Source of the DNA: Tabrizicola sp. TH137
Lineage (GTDB): Bacteria; Pseudomonadota; Alphaproteobacteria; Rhodobacterales; Rhodobacteraceae
Reading direction: 5' to 3'
Assembly (NCBI RefSeq): GCF_002855575.1
Contig: NZ_PKRQ01000003.1
Location: 496,001-560,000 of the forward strand
Length of the DNA stretch: 64,000 bases
A program made the translations under genes and the position numbers. Positions within the stretch are counted from its first letter, which is position 1. Each line of letters opens with the position of its first letter. Below, piece by piece: positions 1 through 7,668 of this stretch. The notes under the pieces are model-generated. The model was not told the DNA's origin. It searched no databases and saw only the letters and a program-made list of their open reading frames with translations.

Positions 1-1996
1 CGCCCAGCAGGGTATCGGCCTCCTCCTCCCCCTCCAGCCGGTCATTCCCCGCCCCGCCCAGCAGCCGGTCCTTCCCCGTCCCGCCCAGCAGCGTGTCATT
101 GCCATCGCCCCCCTCCAGCCGGTCGTCCAGCGACCCACCCTCCAGCCGGTCATTCCCCGCCTCGCCCATCAGGCTGTCCGCCCCGCCCCCGCCCCACAGC
201 CGGTCCGACTCCGCCCCGCCCCACAGCAGATCGCGCCCCTCCCCGCCCCAAAGCCGGTCAATACCCGCCTCGCCGAACAGCAGGTCATCCCCCTCCAGCC
301 CGCTCAGCCAGTCCAGCCCGGCGCCGCCGCGCAGGCTGTCATTGCCCTCGCCGCCAGTCAGCCGGTCATTCCCCTCCCCACCGTCCAGCGTATCGGCCCC
401 CGCCCCGCCCAGCAGGCTGTCCGCCCCCGCCTCTCCGGCCAGCCGGTCATTCCCGGTCCCGCCGTCGATCGCATCCGCCCCCGCGCCGCCCGTCAGGCTG
501 TCATTCCCCTCCCCGCCCGTGATCGTGTCATTCCCCGCCCCGCCCGTCAGGCTGTCCGGCCCCGACTGGCCCTCCAGCCGCCAGTCCGGCCCCTCCGGCA
601 CCGGGGTCAGCCCGTCAAAGGCCACCCGGTCCATCTCGGAAAACACCATCCCGCGCAGTTCGGCCAGCGTCAGGCCCCGCCCCGTAACCGTCCGGATCTC
701 CAGTTCCTCATCGCCAAAGCGCAGGATCGCCCCCGTCGCCACGGGCTGCATCGCCAATTGCCACCCGCCCCGGAAGAAGGTCCAGCCCGACAGGTCGATC
801 CGGTCCAGCGCCGGGTCGAAATCCGCGATCACATCGCGCCGCCCATCGGCCCGCATCACGAAGAGATCCGCCCCCGCCCCCCCGGCCAGAACCTCGCTTC
901 CCGCCCGGTCAAGGATCACGTCCCGCTCGGCCCCCCCGGCCTGCACCACCGCGCCCAGCCCCACCAGCGGCACAGAAAGCTGTGTCAGCCCCGCCTCCGC
1001 CCCCGACAGGGCAAGGATCTGCAACCGGTCCCCCACCACCGCCCCCCGCAGCGCGGTGATCCCCTCCAGCGTCAGGTCCGCCCGATCCGCCAGCGTCGCC
1101 AGATGCACCAGCCGCCCCCCCGGCAACAGCGCCAGCACCGACAGCCCCGCATCCGCCCCCGCCGCAATCACGAAGGTCCAGCCGCCATGCGCCACCGTTT
1201 CCAGCACCGTCACCCCGGCAAAGCGCGTCGCCAGCCCGTCGATGACATGATCCGTCGGCGTCAGCGCGCCATCCGCCCCGATCCGGAACAGGGTCAAGCT
1301 CGATGTCCCCGCCGCCCCCGCGATCAGCCATGACGCGCCATGCGCCTCCACCACCCGCAGCGCGGTCGGGGTGTCGATGGGAATGCCCTGCGCCACGCCC
1401 GCCTGTCCCACCCGCGCCAGACCGCCCGCAGGCGACAGCGACAGAACGGCAATCCCGTCCTCACGGCCCGAGGCGGCAAAGACAAGGCTTGCGCCCCCCA
1501 CCACCGCCCCGGCCAGCGCCGTCACCCCCGCCAGCGGCAGGTCGCGCGCATCCGCCAGCGCCGCGACCCGCGTCAGCGCCCCGCCCTCGCCGATGCGGAA
1601 GGCCTCCACCCCGCTGCCCTCCGGTCGCGCCGCGATCAGCCAGTCCCGCCCCCCCGCCGCCAGCGCCATCACCTCCACCGCCTGCCCCTGCAAGGCCGTG
1701 GTCGGGGCCAGATGGCCGGTAAAGGCCCGCCCGGCCTCGCCCCGCGCCGCGCCGATCAGATCGGCGGGCAGGCTGCCCGCCATCCCCCCCACCTCCAGCG
1801 CCAGCCGCCCCTGCTGGGCCAGACCCGTGACCGTCGCGCCCGTCGCCGTGACCGACAACGTCACCGTCTCGTTCAGCACCGGATTGAACACCCGCAACAC
1901 CGGCGCCGCCCCGTCAGACAGGCCCATCTCGCCGCGCGTGAAAGGCTGCGCAAAGCGCGCGCCAAGTGTCACCCCGACCCGCAGGAATTCCAGCAT
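1..1996 (-). CDS. RTX (haemolysin-type) calcium-binding protein, 3' end beyond the window
   Basis: Read on the minus strand from an ATG at 1996 (MLEFLRVGVTLGARF), the frame stays open to the edge, so about 665 residues are visible and the C-terminus is missing. Residues 1 to about 350 hold degenerate repeats of the form VTAL-GAVVG-L-FAASG--DGI-VLSL, which look like blades of a beta-propeller. Around residues 370-405 there is a GGAGADLFV...DVIADFDPALDRIDLSG segment, as found near the end of serralysin-type secreted proteins. From about residue 470 to the edge there are roughly 20 nonapeptides of the GGxGxDxLx class (GGAGNDTITGGEGND), the calcium-binding beta-roll. By family knowledge this is a type I-secreted extracellular protein; no transporter genes are adjacent. 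The opposite strand of the repeats forms long Pro/Ser/Arg-rich open frames that are only shadows. Confidence 0.85.
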   Translation of the reverse strand, partial: MLEFLRVGVTLGARFAQPFTRGEMGLSDGAAPVLRVFNPVLNETVTLSVTATGATVTGLAQQGRLALEVGGMAGSLPADLIGAARGEAGRAFTGHLAPTTALQGQAVEVMALAAGGRDWLIAARPEGSGVEAFRIGEGGALTRVAALADARDLPLAGVTALAGAVVGGASLVFAASGREDGIAVLSLSPAGGLARVGQAGVAQGIPIDTPTALRVVEAHGASWLIAGAAGTSSLTLFRIGADGALTPTDHVIDGLATRFAGVTVLETVAHGGWTFVIAAGADAGLSVLALLPGGRLVHLATLADRADLTLEGITALRGAVVGDRLQILALSGAEAGLTQLSVPLVGLGAVVQAGGAERDVILDRAGSEVLAGGAGADLFVMRADGRRDVIADFDPALDRIDLSGWTFFRGGWQLAMQPVATGAILRFGDEELEIRTVTGRGLTLAELRGMVFSEMDRVAFDGLTPVPEGPDWRLEGQSGPDSLTGGAGNDTITGGEGNDSLTGGAGADAIDGGTGNDRLAGEAGADSLLGGAGADTLDGGEGNDRLTGGEGNDSLRGGAGLDWLSGLEGDDLLFGEAGIDRLWGGEGRDLLWGGAESDRLWGGGGADSLMGEAGNDRLEGGSLDDRLEGGDGNDTLLGGTGKDRLLGGAGNDRLEGEEEADTLLG

Positions 1997-2116
1997 ATCC
2001 CGACCCACCCCCTGACCCACCCAAGTCAGACAGGGCCAGACTGCCGCCGCAGGGTTAGGGATTTCTTCGGGAATTCGGGCAGGGCGGCGGCATTCCCGGC
2101 GCATTCGCCCGAAGGG

Positions 2117-3028
2117 TCACAATGTCGCCGCACCATCCGTCGGCGTCACCTGCCGCCGCTTGATCACCGTCTCGCGCCAGGTGATATAGCTGATCGCCCC
2201 GATGATCACCGCCCCGCCCGCGATCACCCAGGGGTCCACCGCCTCGCCGAACAGCGCCGCGCCCAGGATCGTGCCCCAGACCAGTTGTAGAAAGGTCACC
2301 GGCTGCGTCACCGCCAAAGGCGCCGCGCGAAAGGCCCGCGTCATGCAGTAATGCGCCGCCGTGGCAAAGCCCGCCACCAGCCCCAGCCAGCCAAGCTGCA
2401 CCAGGCTCATCGGCACCCAGACCCAGATCGCCAGCGGTAGCAGCCCCAGCGTCACCGTCAGCGACAGCATCGCAACCACCGTCCCCGCCGGGACAAGCTG
2501 GCTCAACCGCTTGGCATAAAGGTAGGAGGCCGCGAAGAACACCGCCGCGCCAAGCTGCGCCCAATGCCCCTCCGTCACCTCGCGCAGCCCGGGGCGCAGC
2601 ACGATCATCGCGCCCAGCAGCGCCACCAGCACCGCCGCGATCCGCCGCGCCTTCAACGCCTCGCCAAAGAACAGCGCCGCCCCGATCGTCACCACCACCG
2701 GGTTCAGATAGCCGATGGCAATCACCTCGGCGATCGGGATACGCGCCATCGCATAGAACCACAGCACCACCGCCGCCGTATGCACCAGCCCGCGCCAGCC
2801 GAACAGCCGCGCCGTTCCCGCAGGCAGCCCGTTCCGCGCCACCATCCACAGGCTCGGCGCCAGAAACACCACCCCCCAGGCAAAGCGCACAAAGGCGGAT
2901 TGCGCCGCAGGCAGCTCTGTCCCCAGATGCCGCACGATCCCGTTCACCGCGACAAAGCACAGCCCCGTCAGCAGCATCCACAGAACCCCTTCCACGGGGC
3001 GGCCAAGATCGGCGGGGGCAGTCGTCAT
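2117..3028 (-). CDS. EamA/DMT-family inner-membrane transporter
   Basis: 303-residue very hydrophobic protein with about ten membrane segments and two EamA repeats, the drug/metabolite transporter fold. It begins MTTAPADLGRPVEGVLWMLL; a TTG at 3064 would add 12 residues, but the ATG at 3028 places the first membrane helix at the usual distance. It lies 43 bases downstream of the ArgO/LysE exporter gene on the same strand and may be cotranscribed. Typical features such as an acidic PIAEVIAIGYLNP stretch in the first repeat are visible. Substrate cannot be read from the sequence; family members export amino acids, nucleosides or other metabolites. Confidence 0.85.
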   Translation of the reverse strand: MTTAPADLGRPVEGVLWMLLTGLCFVAVNGIVRHLGTELPAAQSAFVRFAWGVVFLAPSLWMVARNGLPAGTARLFGWRGLVHTAAVVLWFYAMARIPIAEVIAIGYLNPVVVTIGAALFFGEALKARRIAAVLVALLGAMIVLRPGLREVTEGHWAQLGAAVFFAASYLYAKRLSQLVPAGTVVAMLSLTVTLGLLPLAIWVWVPMSLVQLGWLGLVAGFATAAHYCMTRAFRAAPLAVTQPVTFLQLVWGTILGAALFGEAVDPWVIAGGAVIIGAISYITWRETVIKRRQVTPTDGAATL

Positions 3029-3071
3029 GCGCGCCACAGAAACCGATCCGCGCGCCCCCCGCAAGGCCCCC

Positions 3072-3683
3072 TCAGGCCGTCAGCGCCAGCTTCGCCGCAA
3101 TCGCCCACATCGTGCAGCCCACCACCACCTCCAGCACGACCCAGGCCCGCGGCCGCGCGAAGACCGGCCCCAGCAGCCGCGCGCCAAAGCCCAGCGCGCT
3201 GAAGAACACCAGCGATCCCAGCGCCGCCCCCGTGCCGAAGGCAAGCCCGTAAGGCGCATATTGCGCGCTGATCGACCCCAGCAACACCACCGTATCCAGA
3301 TAGACATGCGGATTGGCCCAGGTCAGCACCAGACAGGTCGCCAGCACCTTGCCCAGAGGCGCCGCCCCCCCGGGCGCGGGCATCAGCGCCTCGCCCCCGC
3401 GCCAGGCCGCCCGGAACCGCATCCCGCCATAGACCACCAGAAAGGCCACGCCCCCCCACAGCATCACATCCGCCAGCCAGGGCACCGCCCCCGACACAAG
3501 GCCAAATCCCCCCACGCCCGCCGCAATCAGCACCGCATCCGACAGCGCGCAGGTCGCCACCACCGCCAGCACATGCTCGCGCCGTATCCCCTGCCGCAGG
3601 ACAAAGGCATTCTGCGCCCCGATGGCCGCAATCAGGCTGATCGCCACCAGAAACCCCGCCCCCGCCGCAACACCCGCCGTCAT
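3072..3683 (-). CDS. LysE/ArgO-family basic amino acid exporter
   Basis: 203-residue membrane protein of the LysE superfamily with about six helices. The family motif GAQNAFVLRQG lies near residue 22 and WANPHVYLDTVVLLG in the middle of the protein, which are the hallmarks of the ArgO/LysE branch that exports arginine or lysine. It is divergent from a LysR regulator of the ArgP/LysG type across a 90-base gap that holds nested inverted repeats, the classic arrangement for basic-amino-acid-induced export. Length matches ArgO. Substrate (arginine, lysine or canavanine) is inferred from family and context. Confidence 0.88.
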   Translation of the reverse strand: MTAGVAAGAGFLVAISLIAAIGAQNAFVLRQGIRREHVLAVVATCALSDAVLIAAGVGGFGLVSGAVPWLADVMLWGGVAFLVVYGGMRFRAAWRGGEALMPAPGGAAPLGKVLATCLVLTWANPHVYLDTVVLLGSISAQYAPYGLAFGTGAALGSLVFFSALGFGARLLGPVFARPRAWVVLEVVVGCTMWAIAAKLALTA

Positions 3684-3742
3684 CCGCGCCTCCTGCCTCG
3701 TCCCGGGCTTGACCTAGCCCGCCGCAGAGGGATCAATCCAGT

Positions 3743-3775
3743 TAATCTTCCTGCATCCAGATTAGAAACGCTAAT
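3743..3775. promoter_or_regulatory. Nested inverted repeats in the argO-like/argP-like divergent promoter
   Basis: TAATCT at 3743-3748 and AGATTA at 3759-3764 form a perfect repeat with a 10-base spacer. Its right arm overlaps a second perfect repeat, ATTAG at 3761-3765 with CTAAT at 3771-3775, which reaches into the start codon of the regulator gene. LysR proteins bind dyads of this size (T-N11-A type), so this is the likely operator for exporter activation and autoregulation. Confidence 0.6.
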
Positions 3776-4661
3776 GCTAGACCCGGCCCAGCTCGCCGCC
3801 CTCGCCGCCATCCACCGCCGCGGCTCCTTCGACCTTGCCGCGGCCGAACTTCACGTCACCCCCTCCGCCATCTCGCAACGGCTCAAGGCGCTGGAAGAAC
3901 GCATCGGCACGCTCCTCATCCGGCGCGGCACGCCCTGCACCGCCACCGATACCGGCCTCCGCCTCATCCGCCACCATGACGAGGTGGCGCTTCTGGAACA
4001 TGCCCTCGCCGCCGATCTTCCCGGCATCGCCCCCGGCCCCGCCACCCTGCGCATCGCGGTCAATGCCGACAGCCTCGCCACCTGGGTCATCCCCGCCCTC
4101 GCCGCGACCGACGGCTTCCTCTACGACATCGTCATCGACGATCAGGACGTCTCGCAAGACTGGCTCCGCCGGGGCGAGGTGGCCGGGGCCATCACCTCCC
4201 ATCCCGGCCCGCTGCAAGGCTGCGAAACCCTGCCCCTCGGCGCGCTGCGCTACCGCGCCACCGCCTCGCCTGCCTTTATCGAACGCTGGATGCCCGATGG
4301 CCCCACGCCCCCGGCCCTCACCCGCGCCCCGGCCCTTACCTTTTCCGACAAGGACCGGCTCCAGCATGTCTGGGTGGATCGGATGACCGGCGGCCAGGCC
4401 AGCCGGGCGGGCTTTCCCTCGCATCGACTCGCCTCCTCCCATGGCTTCGTAGAGGCCTGCCGCGCGGGCCTCGGCTGGTGCCTCAACCCCGAACCGCTGA
4501 TCGCCCCCGCCCTCGCCGATGGCGCGCTGATCGACCTCGCCCCCGACCACCCGCTTGACGTCGCGCTCTACTGGCAATTCGCGCGCCTCACCGCCCCGGC
4601 CACCGCGCCGCTCACCCGCGCGCTTCTCGCCCAGGCGCGGGCGGCACTCCGTCAGCCGTGA
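3774..4661 (+). CDS. LysR-family regulator, ArgP/LysG type
   Basis: 295 residues. The N-terminal winged helix is clear (RRGSFDLAAAELHVTPSAIS, then QRLKALEERIGTLLIRR), followed by a substrate-binding effector domain with the ArgP-like segment RIAVNADSLATWVIPAL. ArgP/LysG proteins sense lysine or arginine and activate the adjacent exporter gene, which is exactly the divergent neighbour here. The ATG at 3774 is chosen because the helix-turn-helix then starts at the usual position; a much longer open frame upstream in the same frame lies over the exporter gene and is not real. Its last 10 bases overlap the end of the convergent membrane-protein gene. Confidence 0.88.
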   Translation: MLDPAQLAALAAIHRRGSFDLAAAELHVTPSAISQRLKALEERIGTLLIRRGTPCTATDTGLRLIRHHDEVALLEHALAADLPGIAPGPATLRIAVNADSLATWVIPALAATDGFLYDIVIDDQDVSQDWLRRGEVAGAITSHPGPLQGCETLPLGALRYRATASPAFIERWMPDGPTPPALTRAPALTFSDKDRLQHVWVDRMTGGQASRAGFPSHRLASSHGFVEACRAGLGWCLNPEPLIAPALADGALIDLAPDHPLDVALYWQFARLTAPATAPLTRALLAQARAALRQP

Positions 4662-5218
4662 CGCAGCGCCCGGAACACCAGCATCACCGCCAGCAGCACG
4701 AAGATCAGCCCCGCCATGTCCCCCGCCACCACATCGGCATAGGTGCCCAGCTTCTCGCCCGGCGCCATGCCGTCGCAGCACGGGCCCACCGCCACGCGCG
4801 GCACATTCCCGATCAGCGATCCGGCCAGCCCCACCGCCACCAGCATCTTCCAGTTCGCCGCCTGCCCCACGCCCCGCGCATCCTGCCCCGCCCAGCGGAA
4901 CAGATCGAAAGCCAGCGACACCGCCGCCAGCTTGATCCCCAGAAGCAGCATGTTCAGCGGCTCCAGAACCGCCGACCCGATCAGCAGCCAGGCCGAAACC
5001 AGCGCCGCCGGATAAAGCAGCGGCATCGCCGCCCAGCCATAGATCCAGGCAAAGACCACCGCCACGCCATGCGGCAGGAACACCGCATGGGGCTGCGGGG
5101 TCAGATGGGCCTGAAGCCGCGCCAGATGGTTCAGCCCGTCACACAGCACGAATGCCATGAACATCGCGGCGGATGCCGCGGCAAAATGCAGGCCAGCCTG
5201 CACGGGATGCAAACGCAT
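4652..5218 (-). CDS. Small integral membrane protein of unknown function
   Basis: 188 residues, ATG at 5218, with about five or six hydrophobic segments (for example MFMAFVLCDGLNHLARL, PLLYPAALVSAWLLIGSAVL, MLVAVGLAGSLIGNVP, LIFVLLAVMLVFRAL). The overall look, an aromatic and proline-containing membrane bundle with short loops, resembles MASE1-like sensory membrane domains without an attached output domain, but I do not recognise the family with confidence. There is a GPCCDGM loop with paired cysteines. Its stop overlaps the 3' end of the convergent LysR gene. Confidence 0.65.
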   Translation of the reverse strand: MRLHPVQAGLHFAAASAAMFMAFVLCDGLNHLARLQAHLTPQPHAVFLPHGVAVVFAWIYGWAAMPLLYPAALVSAWLLIGSAVLEPLNMLLLGIKLAAVSLAFDLFRWAGQDARGVGQAANWKMLVAVGLAGSLIGNVPRVAVGPCCDGMAPGEKLGTYADVVAGDMAGLIFVLLAVMLVFRALRHG

Positions 5219-5259
5219 CCATCCTCCTCCCTGAAGGCTCGCCCTTCAGACCCGCCCGG

Positions 5260-5682
5260 TCAGCCTTCGATGCTGTCCGGCAGCACGTAATGCCCGGCCC
5301 GCGTGTCAGGCGCATGGGCAACCAGCCCGCGCTGCACAAGGCTCTTCAAGGCACGATGATAGGTCGCCTGCGGAATGGCAGCAGCCAGAGGATGATTGCG
5401 GATCGCCTCCGACCGGGCCTTCTTGGGCGACCCGCTCGACACTTCGTTGATCGCATAAAGCACATCCCGCTCATTCGGCGAGAGGTCAACAAGACCAAGA
5501 GACCGTTCCATCTCGAAAAGCAGTGCCCGCAACTGTGCGACGCTCTTGATATTCACCACGTCCCTGCCGTCCCGTGTGACACGCCATCCCGGCGTCAATA
5601 CCTTCGTATAGCTTAATTCCCGCGCGAATTGCTCGCAATGTTTCTGTGTCTCCTTGGGAGACAGAAAACCCTCAGAGCGCAA
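5260..5682 (-). CDS. Small winged-helix DNA-binding protein, unknown target
   Basis: About 140 residues, soluble and charged. The C-terminal half has the pattern of a MarR-like winged helix: LSPNERDVLYAINEV, then IPQATYHRALKSLVQRGLVAHAP, where the second stretch fits a recognition helix followed by a wing, and AGHYVLPDS at the end. The 5' end is uncertain: the first possible start is a TTG at 5682, no ATG is present near it, and on this strand a TATAAT hexamer sits directly upstream (5683-5688), so the transcript may be nearly leaderless. It is divergent from the receiver-like gene at 5843. I do not recognise the family; a regulatory role is inferred only from the fold pattern. Confidence 0.6.
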   Translation of the reverse strand: MRSEGFLSPKETQKHCEQFARELSYTKVLTPGWRVTRDGRDVVNIKSVAQLRALLFEMERSLGLVDLSPNERDVLYAINEVSSGSPKKARSEAIRNHPLAAAIPQATYHRALKSLVQRGLVAHAPDTRAGHYVLPDSIEG

Positions 5683-5842
5683 ATTATACGCGAAGGATTG
5701 ACAAACGGAAAGAAATCAACAACTAATACGTGTATGTTAATGTGTGTGTTCGCCTGAAACAGTATTCCGCGGGACTAGCGCCATAGCCCCTTCATCGAAC
5801 CCGGTCAGGTTTTACCCTGACTTTCCGGAGTTCTTCAGCGCT

Positions 5843-6358
5843 ATGGGTGTTCAATTGTCCAACCAACAGACAACGGCCTTCCGTCCCACCATCGTCACCG
5901 CCCCCCCTGTCACCTCCAGGGCCCATGCCCCGGTCGCCCCGGTCCGTATCGTGGCCTTCTGCTCCCTTCCGGGCAGCCCGCTCGACCCGCTGCTCGACTG
6001 GTTCGACGCCTGCGGTGCGCGGCTTTCGATCATGCCGATCCGCGGCCTCCCGCTCGAATGGTTCGACCGCTACGCCACGGCCTTCGACATCGCCTTCGTG
6101 GATGCCGATTTCCTCGGCGATGACGGCACGGTGATCGACTTCGGCCTCCGCCTGCGCCGCTTCGCCCCCGAACTGCCGATCATCATGATCTCCTCCCGCG
6201 TGGCCGAGTCGGACTTCTCCACCGAACGCAAGGCGATCTGCGATGTCACCCTGCGCGCGCCACTGACCGCCAAGAGCCTGATCGAGGCGCTCTCCATCGC
6301 CACGAAGAACCACGATCTCTGGCACGAAGGCCGCTTCGGCCGGATGCAGTCGCGCTGA
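5843..6358 (+). CDS. Stand-alone receiver-like (pseudo-receiver) protein
   Basis: 171 residues from the ATG at 5843 (MGVQLSNQQTTAFRP), which has CCGGAG upstream; a start at 5744 in frame is possible but has no ribosome site. A Pro/Thr/Ala-rich N-terminal linker of about 40 residues is followed by an alpha/beta domain: VRIVAFCSLPG, FDIAFVDADFLGDD, LPIIMISSRV, CDVTLRAPLTAKSLIEAL. This has the spacing of a response-regulator receiver, with the VDAD aspartate in the phosphoacceptor place, but the acidic pair after strand 1 is absent and the conserved lysine after strand 5 is replaced (LRAP). It therefore may not be phosphorylated in the normal way. No output domain and no kinase gene are nearby. 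I would call it hypothetical with a receiver-like fold. Confidence 0.6.
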   Translation: MGVQLSNQQTTAFRPTIVTAPPVTSRAHAPVAPVRIVAFCSLPGSPLDPLLDWFDACGARLSIMPIRGLPLEWFDRYATAFDIAFVDADFLGDDGTVIDFGLRLRRFAPELPIIMISSRVAESDFSTERKAICDVTLRAPLTAKSLIEALSIATKNHDLWHEGRFGRMQSR

Positions 6359-6372
6359 TCCGAATGGCAGAA

Positions 6373-6399
6373 GGGGGCGGCCCCTCCGGAACCGCCCCC
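6373..6399. terminator. Bidirectional hairpin terminator between convergent genes
   Basis: GGGGGCGG at 6373-6380 pairs perfectly with CCGCCCCC at 6392-6399 around an 11-base loop. It lies between the receiver-like gene ending at 6358 and the yebC stop at 6425, so it can serve both strands. There is no clear T-tract, so termination strength is uncertain. Confidence 0.55.
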
Positions 6400-6424
6400 C
6401 TCTCCAACCACCCGAGGCCGCGCC

Positions 6425-7168
6425 TCAGCCCAGCTGTGCCGCCACCGCGTCGGGGATGTCGAAATTGTGCGTCACCGTCTGCACATCGTCATCCTCTTCC
6501 AGCATGTCGATCAGCTTCATCAGCTTCTGCGCCGTCTCCAGATCGACCTCGGTCCGCGTCTGCGGCCGCCAGATCAGCTTCGACTCGGTGGATTCCCCCA
6601 GACCCGCCTCCAGCGCGTCCGACACATCCGACAGCGCCTCGACACTGCAATAGATCCAGTGCCCCTCCTCGTCGGATTCAACGTCATCCGCCCCCGCCTC
6701 CAGCGCCGCCATCATCACGTCATCCGCTGATCCGGCACTGGCCGGATAGGAAATCTCGCCAACCCGGTCAAAGCCGTGGCTCACCGATCCGGTCTGCCCA
6801 AGGTTGCCGCCGCATTTGGTGAAATAGGACCGCACATTCGATGCCGTGCGGTTCAGGTTGTCGGTCATCGCCTCGACGATGATCGCGATGCCGTTCGGGC
6901 CATAGCCCTCATAGCGGATTTCCGTGTAATCCGCCGCATCGCCGCCCTGCGATTTCTTGATCGCGCGCTCGATCACATCCTTCGGCATCGACACCGCCTT
7001 GGCAGCCTTCACCGCCAGACGCAGACGCGGGTTCTTCTCCGGGTCCGGATCGCCCATCTTGGCCGAGACGGTGATTTCCTTCGCCAGCTTGGAAAACATT
7101 TTCGAGCGGATCGCATCCTGCTTGCCCTTGCGGTGCTGGATGTTCGCCCATTTCGAATGGCCTGCCAT
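6425..7168 (-). CDS. yebC: YebC/PmpR family translation or transcription factor
   Basis: 247 residues beginning [18 protein letters not shown], the invariant start of the YebC/TACO1 family, and ending in an acidic [19 protein letters not shown] stretch that is equally typical. The family motif [17 protein letters not shown] is present in the middle. YebC proteins have been described as ribosome-associated factors that help translation of proline-rich or difficult stretches, and some as DNA-binding regulators. The ATG at 7168 is preferred over an upstream in-frame start because it gives the canonical N-terminus. Full length for the family. Confidence 0.95.
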   Translation of the reverse strand: MAGHSKWANIQHRKGKQDAIRSKMFSKLAKEITVSAKMGDPDPEKNPRLRLAVKAAKAVSMPKDVIERAIKKSQGGDAADYTEIRYEGYGPNGIAIIVEAMTDNLNRTASNVRSYFTKCGGNLGQTGSVSHGFDRVGEISYPASAGSADDVMMAALEAGADDVESDEEGHWIYCSVEALSDVSDALEAGLGESTESKLIWRPQTRTEVDLETAQKLMKLIDMLEEDDDVQTVTHNFDIPDAVAAQLG

Positions 7169-7252
7169 GACCCTTGCTCCGATATCCCTGCGGGGTGATG
7201 GCGTCCTATACACAAGCCGCACGGGGAACGGCAACCCCGCGCGACGGTCTGT

Positions 7253-7276
7253 AGGATGGGCAATCCTGCCCATCCT
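7253..7276. repeat. REP-like palindrome (copy 1)
   Basis: AGGATGGGC at 7253-7261 and GCCCATCCT at 7268-7276 are perfect inverted arms around a 6-base loop, in the gap between the lipoprotein gene stop (7286) and yebC start. Preceded by GT, giving GTAGGATGGGC. A second element with the same GTAGGG/A-G-rich layout lies at 11391-11410, which suggests a dispersed family. Confidence 0.55.
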
Positions 7277-7285
7277 CCCCCGGGA

Positions 7286-7645
7286 TCACTCCACCGGCGG
7301 CGGCGACACGAACGCCCAGGACCGCCCGCCGCCCGTGATCTCCACCTTCGCCATCGGCGGCACCACGCCCTCCGCCCCCAGCGCCTGGGTCAGCCCGCTC
7401 CAGAACTGGCGCAGCAGGTTCGGCCGCTCCACCACCGTCACCCGGTAGTCATAGCCCGGCCCGCAGGGCTCCAGCCGCCCGGCCCCGCCTGCCGCCGCCC
7501 AATCCGCCCGGCAGACCGTGCCATCCGCCAGCGTCACGGTCAGCACCTCCGCCGACAGCCGCGCCGCCTGCGGCACCGGCGGCTGCATCAGCCCCGCACA
7601 GCCCGCCACCAGCAGCACGCCCAGACCCAGACCCGCAAGCCGCAT
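7286..7645 (-). CDS. Small predicted lipoprotein, unknown function
   Basis: 119 residues from the ATG at 7645. It has a lipoprotein signal (MRLAGLGLGVLLVAGC, lipobox VAGC with Cys16), so it should be processed by signal peptidase II and anchored to a membrane. The mature part is 103 residues with two further cysteines (GTVCRADW and EPCGPGYDY) that could form a disulfide and a run of hydrophilic strands. It starts 23 bases after the stop of the SLC13 permease gene on the same strand. An upstream start at 7672 would put residues before the signal and overlap the permease gene. No family recognised. Confidence 0.7.
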   Translation of the reverse strand: MRLAGLGLGVLLVAGCAGLMQPPVPQAARLSAEVLTVTLADGTVCRADWAAAGGAGRLEPCGPGYDYRVTVVERPNLLRQFWSGLTQALGAEGVVPPMAKVEITGGGRSWAFVSPPPVE

Positions 7646-7668
7646 CGCAATCCCCTCACAACACCCCG

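Noticed and set aside
93-1250. Long Pro/Ser/Arg-rich open frames on the plus strand
   Set aside because: They are the reverse image of the GGxGxDxLx repeats of the minus-strand RTX gene and have no ribosome sites or recognisable domains.
3027-3773. In-frame extension upstream of the LysR gene
   Set aside because: It lies over the exporter gene on the other strand and encodes an Arg/Gln/His-rich sequence without a domain.
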